NCBI GenBank assembly: GCA_964017145.1
Contig: CAXHKQ010000320.1
Coordinates: 1 to 12,217 of the forward strand
Origin: Agrocybe praecox
Taxonomy: Eukaryota > Basidiomycota > Agaricomycetes > Agaricales > Agrocybaceae
Direction: 5' to 3'
DNA: 12,217 nucleotides
The position numbers were made by a program, and so were the translations under genes. The notes beneath the pieces are model-generated. The model was not told where the DNA came from. It did not search any database and saw only the letters and a list, made by a program, of their open reading frames with translations. Positions 1 through 6,976 of this stretch are shown in pieces (positions within the stretch are counted from its first letter, which is position 1; each line of letters starts with the position of its first letter).

Positions 1-37
1 GTTTCAGTTGCAACTGAGCAGAGAACCGAAGCGGTCG
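1..37 (+). promoter_or_regulatory. Core promoter: initiator with downstream promoter element
   Basis: TCAGTT at 4-9 matches the arthropod initiator TCAKTY, which puts +1 at A6. GGTCG at 33-37 is an exact match to the DPE consensus RGWYV and lies at exactly +28 to +32, the spacing DPE-dependent promoters require. GCGGTCG at 31-37 also fits the Drosophila pause-button consensus KCGRWCG. The motifs and spacing are seen directly; their use as the start of the downstream LPGAT1 transcript is inferred from the shared strand and the lack of another gene in between. No upstream sequence is available to look for a TATA box, and DPE promoters usually lack one. Confidence 0.6.
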
Positions 38-290
38 CTCACGCAGACATTTCAATCGTTACTTTTCGGCCGGTGGTTGAGTGGTTGGTGTGTGTTCTGT
101 TCGTATATATATACACACACAGGTGTACACAAACGTTTCTAATACCAGTTCGCAGTTCGGTATCGCATCTCAAATCCGCCGTGTGTGCAAGCAAATGTGT
201 GTGTGCATCCGTCGTTTGTGTTTTATTTGCCGCGCACGATAACATTTATTCATTCCGTTAACGATATGATGGTGCGCGTGCACGTCGTCA

Positions 291-310
291 GGTGATCGAG
301 CGCGATCACC
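291..310. repeat. Perfect inverted repeat, 8-bp arms
   Basis: GGTGATCG and CGATCACC flank a 4-base centre AGCG. The left arm overlaps a candidate splice donor (CAG|GTGATC), so in RNA the hairpin could mask it. No function is known. Confidence 0.6.
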
Positions 311-557
311 GGTGGTATCATAGTCATAGTGTCGCACACGGGCACAACTGGAATTGCAGCGACAATTCGACGAGAGCTCGCAGCTCGCATCATGTTTATA
401 ATGCAAATTGCTAACGCAAATGGCGATCATCTTCGTTGTCGTCGTCGGGTGAAATGCACCAATTAAACGTGTTTGCTTGCACTCTAGAGAGCACGGCGGA
501 ATGCGTATGGTTCATGCATTATTCCTGCATTTGATGAATGGCAACCGGTTGATCTCG

Positions 558-571
558 CACACACACACACA
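558..571. repeat. (CA)7 microsatellite
   Basis: A simple dinucleotide tract in the non-coding 5' region, one of several TG/CA tracts in this window. Confidence 0.8.
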
Positions 572-620
572 AACACCGGAGAGCGTAAACGGCGCAACGA
601 CCGCACGCAAATATAAATAA

Positions 621-639
621 ATATGTGTCAGACACATAT
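621..639. repeat. 19-bp odd palindrome
   Basis: ATATGTGTC and GACACATAT are perfect reverse complements around a single central A. The symmetry would suit a dimeric DNA-binding factor, but it may also be chance in TG/CA-rich sequence. Confidence 0.6.
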
Positions 640-2648
640 CGGCAGCGGCGGTATTTTCGGTGCGCGCACAGTGGTTGCATCTCGCACATGGCGTGCATAT
701 TGCATATACGACGTGCATTCTCTCGCGTGTGCATCGTGTGAGTGTGTGAAAGTGGTCGAATGTTAGCGACGTCGTCGCTGAACCTCCTCCTCCTCGTCGT
801 TTGTGTGTCGGTTTTTGAATGAGATTGAGTGTCTATTGTCTGTCGCTGGTTATATGTAGTATGTTTGTTTAGTGATGCCGTCTAATATAGTCTCGATAGT
901 GTTTTATCGGACCGTCCGAAAACGTCGAGCAGCACGTCGAGTTGTTCAACATTCACAATTCAACGCGACAATATTGCGGCTAATTCAATGCGAGACGCAT
1001 ACAGCTCTTACACGCAAATTGCTCGTTAGAGAGACGTCGTCGTCGTTGTGGGACGTGTATATGTTATATACTAAGACGTCACTGACTCAGCTCAAGTATT
1101 ATATACACGCATACGTAGCAAGTGATCTCACCGGCTTCGACGTTGTCGGCTCAGCGACATGAAACAACATCACGCGCCATACGATATCAGAAAGTGCAAT
1201 GCGAAATCCGACGACACAAAACGACGACAGCTCAGATGAACGTCGCGTTTTCACTGCACAAAAACACTGAAAGTGTACACAAACATCCTCTCAACGCATC
1301 GATGCACTCTGTTTGCCTACCGCTTGCGCGAACGGCCCCGTCATCATCAGGCACGCGTCCAAAAACACATACGCACTCCGCGAATCATTCTAAAATTGGA
1401 GCAAAACTGCGTTGCTGCGTGCGAAAATGCGTCGATTTTCCAAGATTGCATTTTCCGCGCCGCTGCCAAGAGTAGCGCTGCGGCGACTCTCGCGTTTATT
1501 CATCGGTGATTTACGCTGGCGTGCTGCGTGTGGTTAATGACTTCGTGAAATGAGCGCAAGGCAAAAGGGTATCGATTCTAATATGGCAGCAGCAGCAGCG
1601 AGTGTAAACATGCAAAGCGATGTTAGTTTTCTGAATAACACAGAATGAATTATGCGCTAACTCCATTCGTACACAAGATATCATTTTTCCAGCAAGATTT
1701 ATTCATGTTCTGAAATACCGACAAGTCGGGTCGGCCTTTTGACGGTCATTTGAAAAATACCAACCGTTTGTTTACGGTCTAGCATTGTGTCGGAGCACTC
1801 GGCCAGACCACGCACAGTCTCAGTCAGTTGGTTGAGAGGCGGTTGAACGCCTATTCGGGTGAAGGTTGTCATTGGTGTGTGGTATGTAAAGCGTACGCGC
1901 GAGCACGCACCTCTAACATCTAATTTGCACCATGCGCATACGCGCGAGTTATGTCGTGGCGCAAATGATGTAGGTGTGTTGAATAAAATCGTGCATAGGT
2001 GACTGAACAAAAATCAAATGCAAATTGCTACAAAGAACAAAATGCACAGAACCGTTGCAAAGTTGGTTCTCGACACAGCCCTGCTGTGCGATTTGTTGAC
2101 TCTCCACACAACAAATGAAACTATTTTCCCAACAGGACGCAAAATCACTGCACATGCGCAGCATAGCTCTCTATGCTCGGTCTCTTTTCCTCCTACGCGC
2201 GCGCTGTGTGCGTGTTTGTTGTCCGTTTGTCGTGGCGCATGTCGGTGGGGTGATTTTGGGGTGGGTCATGTTTCATGAATATTGAACAGGCCCTTTGGCC
2301 GCTGCACTGGATGTGCTAGCGCCGCATTGCTCAGCTGGTTTTCTGCCGACGTTGTCGTTTTGTAGTCGTGTTTGTCCGTCACAAGTACACACCAGCGCTG
2401 CAGTGTATACCATCGAGAATTGTCCCATCGAACAGAGAACACAAGTGTTTCATCGCAGAGTGTCCGCGTCCGTCGGTTTGTTTTGACTATCGCGTAGCTG
2501 CAAGTGAACTGCTGTATAGTGTTGCTATGCGTACGTCGTATTAAATAATCATGTGAAATCCAATAATCGCATCTGATTGTGATTGAGTGTGCTAGATGTT
2601 CGAATGCCCGCGATGACTGTGTCCCATGTTCTGAACACTGTTAGTGTA

Positions 2649-2668
2649 TGTGTGTGTGTGTGTGTGTG
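2649..2668. repeat. (TG)10 microsatellite
   Basis: The longest pure dinucleotide tract in the window. It ends seven bases before a TATA-like motif on the + strand. Confidence 0.85.
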
Positions 2669-2674
2669 AAAATC

Positions 2675-2683
2675 TATAAATAG
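2675..2683 (+). promoter_or_regulatory. TATA-box candidate TATAAATAG
   Basis: TATAAATAG, preceded by C, is close to the STATAWAWR consensus. The expected initiator position near 2705 reads GACTGACAAA, which is a poor match to TCAKTY. It may be an alternative promoter or a chance match; I see no coding exon just downstream that it would serve. Confidence 0.25.
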
Positions 2684-3221
2684 CTTGCGGTGCGCGGCTG
2701 ACTGACAAATCCTTTATGTCGAAAGGTTGCAGTGTGTGCGTTGCGGTGTATCACCACTTTGCGCTAGTCAAACGAGTGGTCACGAACCACCACACAGAAC
2801 ACAAACATATAGTAGCAGTGCAGCATACACGCGACGCGACGCGACACACAAGTGCAAGTGCAGCGAAATATATTGATTTTTTTCGGGGTGTTTTGTTTGC
2901 ACGACTGAGCGTTGAAATACGAAATGAATTTACTATACCGACTATACCGCGCGCCTACAAAATCACATATTGTCCAACACCGAAAAACACACCAGCGCAA
3001 CGTTGTGCAAGTCTGTCGACGGAGACTGCGCTGCTGCAGCGTACAATCAAAAACAATCAATGCATGCGCGCGCTCGCGGAACTCGTCAACGCTCCGCCCG
3101 CCACAGGCGATTCAATTACGCGATTCACCCGCGCCGTTTTCATCTCGTTGGTTGCATTCGCGAGCGCGCTCTAATCAGCGTGTGCTATTTTGCATGCACA
3201 CACATAACATAATACCTTGTC

Positions 3222-3236
3222 GCCGTGCTGCACGGC
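3222..3236. repeat. 15-bp odd palindrome
   Basis: GCCGTGC and GCACGGC are perfect reverse complements around a central T, in a CpG-rich stretch. No function assigned. Confidence 0.55.
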
Positions 3237-3962
3237 AACGGAGCTTCGAAACTCATCAGCATCGTGCGCAGCGCACAGCGCATTGTGGAAATTACCAATT
3301 CAACCTACATTAAACTGCTTTTGCGCGAACAGCGGTGGTGTTGACGCGTTGCACGAACATTATTATACCATCGTTGGCTGTGTGTTTGTTGGGTGCGTGT
3401 GTCGTGTGGGCGGATGGTGGGTGGGTGTGTTTGTGTAATGCGTTTTGGTAGTGTGACGACTTGAATACTGAATACGCAATGTTGAGCATAATCATTGAAG
3501 CCCAGATGTTTTTGTTTCGGTAATGGAAAATATAATTTCTTATTGAAGCTGGCGAACACAATTTAAAGTATAGCGAATTTATTTATGAGGTCAGCTGCTC
3601 AATATTCAATCAATATAGAGCAGTTTCGAACATAAACTCGAGGGTTTCGCCTCAACATTCAGGACGTTGTTATGTTATAATTCATAATCACGCTACATTG
3701 TCGTATGTGTCTTATTTCGAGTGAGCTGCGAAGTTGACGACGATGACGCCAGTTTTATCGCCAGCCCAACTCGCACACGCACGAACTTTGGCTTAGATTG
3801 CGCATATACTCAAGCACATACACACACACCACACGCCATACACACCGACGTCGTCGGCGCACATTCGCGTACAAATAAATAAAGCTCAATTGTGAACGGC
3901 AACAATCGCGCGCGCGCGAGCCTTCGCCTTCGCATGTGCTGAACTGTGTGTGGTTGCAAACG

Positions 3963-3980
3963 GCTGCTGCTGCTGCTGCT
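3963..3980. repeat. (GCT)6 trinucleotide repeat
   Basis: Six GCT units in non-coding sequence. The reverse strand reads as CAG/AGC repeats and creates spurious serine, glutamine or alanine runs in minus-strand open frames. Confidence 0.8.
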
Positions 3981-4045
3981 GCCTGTTTGGTCGCGTACTC
4001 GCGCGACATCGCCTGAGCGGGGGCAAAGTGCAAGCGCGCACACCG

Positions 4046-4075
4046 ACACACACACACACACTCACACTCACACAA
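4046..4075. repeat. Interrupted CA microsatellite
   Basis: About eight uninterrupted AC units followed by CTCACACTCACACA variants. It lies six bases before a perfect 11-bp hairpin. Confidence 0.8.
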
Positions 4076-4081
4076 ACCCTA

Positions 4082-4107
4082 ACACAGGCATTCTCAAATG
4101 CCTGTGT
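4082..4107. repeat. Perfect 11-bp hairpin
   Basis: ACACAGGCATT and AATGCCTGTGT are exact reverse complements around the loop CTCA. It is the longest perfect short-loop stem I found in the window. It is too short for a microRNA precursor, and the flanks do not extend the pairing. It could be a structured element in a transcribed leader or intron, or the fused ends of a small inverted duplication. Confidence 0.7.
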
Positions 4108-4578
4108 CTGTATTCCACGACATGTGTAGTGTAGATGATGTGAAAATGTGTATCACTTATCGCGCTCCGACCGCCATTCATTCCGCGCGACGTTCGTTCG
4201 CGTTCGCTTGTGCGTGGGGATGTTTGAAATTGTGTGTGACTCGTGCACGCGAAATCTTCTTCTAATCCTATAGCTATAAAGTTATCAGGGCCTATATGCC
4301 GCACGTAAATATATAAATGATTACGTGTGGTGTTCATGTCGTAGCGTTGTCGACGTTGCTCTGATAAAATGTGGACGATGACGTTGGCTCAAACATTCGC
4401 GATACCATCGCATGTCGTCCCCGCCATGGCCGACAAACTGAGTGTGATCAATCAACCGTGCTGCTGCCATTACCGCATTACGCGAAGCTGGTCAATTGGA
4501 CAAGTGCAGTGCGACGACGACGACGCGGGTTGAGCTCATTCGCATCGTTATGACCGGAGCGGAGTACCCGCACACGTA

Positions 4579-4586
4579 TGAAGTGA
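4579..4586. repeat. Target-site duplication, left copy
   Basis: TGAAGTGA directly precedes the left terminus of the hAT-type element and is repeated exactly at 5100-5107. Eight bases is the duplication length made by hAT transposases. Confidence 0.85.
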
Positions 4587-5099
4587 CAGTGCCGTCATGG
4601 GCCCTGGTTTCTTATATAAATTGAGCCCTTAAAATATCTATAAATCTTCGTAGTATTGTGAGAAAAAAATACTGGCAGTTAGAAGTTTTTTGCTAATTGT
4701 GCCCCGATAACAATTAACAAAATACTTGTCTTCCAAGACGCGGTTCAGATACTTTATGAATTAAATTCCAAATAAACTCGAATTACTCGCTGCTCTTCAT
4801 GAGATACAAATTATTATGATCTAATGGCAGTTTCGAAAGTTCGCTAATTTCAAAAATATACGCTTGCTGTAGAAAAATACAGACAGATTCATCATAAGAA
4901 CAAGAATGAGTGTCACAGGCCCCCTCGTTCTTCGTTACCATGTTCGAAAAAACATCATGAATTTTAGGCACTCGTAGTTTACCGCACATTTGCGGATTTT
5001 ATCAAGCTAATATTGTGTTTTTTTCAACATAAAATTGCCCTAGGCTCTGCGGTGCTCCTGGCTAATGCCCAGTTTTGCCATGCCCATAAGCCGACCCTG
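4587..5099. mobile_element. hAT-type DNA transposon, short non-autonomous copy
   Basis: A 513-bp AT-rich block sits in otherwise CpG/TG-rich DNA. The left end reads CAGTGCCGTCATGGGC. The right end, read inward on the minus strand, is CAGGGTCGGCTTATGGGC. These are imperfect terminal inverted repeats, with three mismatches and a two-base gap, starting with the CAG-type terminus common in hAT elements. Identical 8-bp duplications TGAAGTGA abut both ends, which fits a hAT insertion. The element is far too short for a transposase of about 600 residues, so it is non-autonomous. A 68-codon minus-strand frame at 4783-4989 may be a transposase fragment, but I recognise no motif in it. Subfamily unknown. 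The perfect duplication suggests a fairly recent or well-preserved insertion in the gene's 5' non-coding region. Confidence 0.85.
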
Positions 5100-5107
5100 T
5101 GAAGTGA
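5100..5107. repeat. Target-site duplication, right copy
   Basis: TGAAGTGA directly follows the right terminus and is an exact copy of 4579-4586. Confidence 0.85.
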
Positions 5108-5153
5108 TGAATAGTTTGTCATGCGAACACAACACTTGCCGCAGACTGATGTT

Positions 5154-5169
5154 ACACATGGGCATGTGT
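5154..5169. repeat. Perfect 7-bp inverted repeat
   Basis: ACACATG and CATGTGT flank a GG centre, about 55 bases right of the transposon. Probably a by-product of local TG/CA richness. Confidence 0.45.
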
Positions 5170-6192
5170 GTGAATGTGTGACAGACTGAATGAGTTTCGC
5201 ATATGCTGATTGCACTGTGGTCGGCCAGGCGAGACTGTGTCGCAGACTGCTGTGCACTGTGCATGTTTGTGTTTGTGTCTGTGTATATATTTGCGTGCTG
5301 CGCCGGCCGGTGACGATTGTGTCGACTCGTATATTAGTTTTGTGCCCCATACTTCATACACTCGCCGCACACACTCGACGATTCACCAGTGGAATAATAC
5401 GAATATAAACACACTCACGCTACTTTATCGGTGACGCAATTGGCTCTCGGGTCGAAGTCGAAGTCGTCGCGTGAATGTGTGTGTGATCGTATTCGTGATG
5501 TTACCGAAACTGCTCTAGATTAGCGGCTCACAGAACCTAGTACAACGCACGCATATTCATCATCCCCGCATATTCCCCCATTGATAACCCCGGCCGGTGC
5601 TGCGGAACCGACGAAAAATGAGAGTATCGACCATAAACTGCTACGCTCGCCGACGCGCACGCCGCAACCATAAATGTGATAATTTTTATGACTGCTCGCT
5701 GCTTGCTCGCCGAGCTTCGATCGTCGGAACGGTATGCCATCATCGGCGGTCGCCAATCGAGCGTGTCTGATGTGCGAGTCTGAGTGTGTGCGCATTTGAC
5801 CGTGGCCTTTCGCGCCACAACCACACGCGCTGATGATGGTGTTATTGACTTCACGCGAGCGTAAACAGGTGATTCACGACGCGACGCGTATGAGTCGTAT
5901 GTTCGCGAGTTTGCGCGACGTTCGACGGGACGACTTTGTGCCGCAAATGCGAGATTTGCATATTTGCACACAAAACAAATCGAACATTATGAGTAACGTT
6001 CTGTATATAATTAATAGGAACAAGCCAATGCGCTCGTGAAAACGCGCAAAAGGAGTTTCGGAGATTTTCCGTAGGTTTTCAAACGACTATCCGGCTGGTT
6101 CGCTGTGTGTGATGTCGCGTTGCGGCTGCGTTTGTGCGTGGAAAGCGTGAAAATTAGTGGTCGTGCGAGCGTGTGTTGTATATAATACAATA

Positions 6193-6224
6193 TATAAATT
6201 GTCTGTCTCTCGCGCGCTCAATTC
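6193..6224 (+). promoter_or_regulatory. Alternative TATA plus initiator promoter candidate
   Basis: TATAAAT starts at 6193. TCAATTC at 6218-6224 fits the general initiator YYANWYY with A6220 as +1, so the TATA box begins at -27. A start here would put the 5' end about 730 bases before the LPGAT1 start codon, in the G/T-rich stretch that resembles a leader. The TCAATT initiator deviates from the arthropod TCAKTY at one base, and there is no DPE. Confidence 0.3.
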
Positions 6225-6826
6225 GGTGTTTGTATTCGTATATAACAGCGCTATCATTTGCCCAACACAGTTGATAAAACACATCGCGCTCGCTTGCGCT
6301 CATGATAACAGCGCGACACATCATTCCGCGTGTGTATATACCGCTCATTATATAAGCACACATACGAACAGAATAAACGTGTCGCTTTAATTTAAGCATA
6401 TGAGTGGCGAGTGAGTGTGTGTATGCTTGTTAAATTGGATAGAGTGTGTATACATTTTTCGTGTGTGCGCTCTCTGCATGTGCGCGCAGTGTGTGAGTGT
6501 GAACGTTGAAGTTGACGGCGTGCGGTGTTCGGCTCCTCATCCGCTCAGTGTGTAATGCCGTTGCGCACGGTTCGACGTGCGAGACTACGACGACGACAAT
6601 ATCAACGACAACTTGGTGTGCGGTGTGTTTTTTGTCTCAGCTGATAAACGCGGTCACGAATTTATCGTTGGTTATTTATATTTATGGAAAAAATAGCTTT
6701 TGTGTAACTGACCATTTGGACCATTCGTTTTTTGGATGTTCATAGTGCAAGTGTACAAGTGTATTTAAACCGAAACGAGAGGTATAGACAGACAAACAGA
6801 CACAGACAAGAACGAGCGCGACATCA

Positions 6827-6842
6827 ACACACACACACACAC
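6827..6842. repeat. (AC)8 microsatellite
   Basis: Dinucleotide tract about 105 bases before the LPGAT1 start codon, possibly in the 5' UTR. Confidence 0.8.
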
Positions 6843-6853
6843 TCGAGTTATAA

Positions 6854-6877
6854 ATGAGTCGTCGGCACAGCAGTTAG
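6854..6877 (+). other. Short upstream open reading frame candidate
   Basis: ATG to TAG, seven codons (MSRRHSS), 70 bases before the LPGAT1 start codon and out of frame with it. It matters only if this stretch is in the mature leader; splicing to the acceptor at 6934 would remove it. Confidence 0.25.
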
Positions 6878-6925
6878 TGTTCGCCCCCCGTTTCGTCGTG
6901 TTTGCCGTTCGCCCGCTTCGCCCGC

Positions 6926-6934
6926 AACCCACAG
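6926..6934 (+). promoter_or_regulatory. Candidate 3' splice site before the start codon
   Basis: AACCCACAG follows about 45 pyrimidine-rich bases and would start the first coding exon at 6935, joining it to a distant non-coding exon. The alternative AG at 6942 is equally possible. Without transcript data the leader could also be continuous. Confidence 0.35.
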
Positions 6935-6947
6935 ACACACAGCAATC

Positions 6948-6976
6948 ATGTCGATCATGTCGGAAGAAATGAAAAA
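6948..6976 (+). CDS. LPGAT1: LPGAT1 coding exon 1 (start codon)
   Basis: Encodes MSIMSEEMK plus two bases of codon 10, ending at a strong donor AAAAA|GTAAGT. The start has A at -3. If the leader is continuous, the first in-frame triplet of note upstream is a TGA at 6855-6857, with no in-frame ATG between, so 6948 is the first possible start. The in-frame ATGs at 6957 and 6969 are alternative starts. The short acidic N-terminus resembles the opening of vertebrate LPGAT1. The exon is small and is identified by its perfect phase fit (AA+C, Asn) with exon 2. Confidence 0.75.

Larger units (their letters stand above)
38..2290. other. Non-coding 5' region, first part (UTR exon plus intron candidate)
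   Basis: No reading frame here resembles a protein: the longest run to 96-117 codons, are low in complexity and read as translated TG/CA, CpG-rich DNA. The start is presumably transcribed as the non-coding first exon of LPGAT1. Possible donors are CAG|GTGATC near 292 and ACAG|GTGTAC near 122, and I cannot choose between them. A (CA)7 tract lies at 558-571 and (GCA)4 at 1586-1597. A tandem initiator-like TCAGTCAGTT sits at 1820-1829 without a correctly spaced DPE. Confidence 0.5.
2291..4578. other. Non-coding 5' region, second part
   Basis: No supportable gene. The longest open frame (2716-3174, 152 codons) has no recognisable domain and a composition set by CpG/CA-rich DNA. The stretch holds a (TG)10 tract at 2649-2668, a TATA-like motif at 2675-2683, a CpG-rich segment at about 3060-3300, G-rich sequence at 3391-3425, a (GCT)6 tract at 3963-3980 and a CA tract at 4046-4075. 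Sequence between 3440 and 3720 is AT-rich with no feature I recognise. It is probably the large first intron of LPGAT1. Confidence 0.45.
5108..6947 (+). other. Non-coding 5' region, third part, next to the coding start
   Basis: No supportable gene. A 144-codon minus-strand frame at 5537-5971 has no recognisable domain. Sequence at 6400-6780 has the G/T-rich texture often seen in dipteran 5' UTRs, but I cannot fix exon limits. From 6881 the sequence is pyrimidine-rich and ends in AACCCACAG at 6934, a plausible 3' splice site 13 bases before the start codon. A second AG lies at 6942. If the leader is instead continuous, a short upstream frame at 6854-6877 would be included. Confidence 0.4.

Noticed and set aside
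2716..3174. 152-codon open frame on the + strand, following a TATA-like motif
   Set aside because: No domain or family resemblance, a composition explained by CpG and CA-rich DNA, and overlapping frames of similar length on both strands.
3391..3425. Possible G-quadruplex (four GGG runs)
   Set aside because: Loops of 14 and 8 bases fall outside the usual pattern; likely just G/T-rich low complexity.
5537..5971. 144-codon open frame on the minus strand
   Set aside because: Long because the local DNA is GC-rich and poor in stop codons; Arg/Ser/Ala-rich with no recognisable motif and no splice or poly(A) context.
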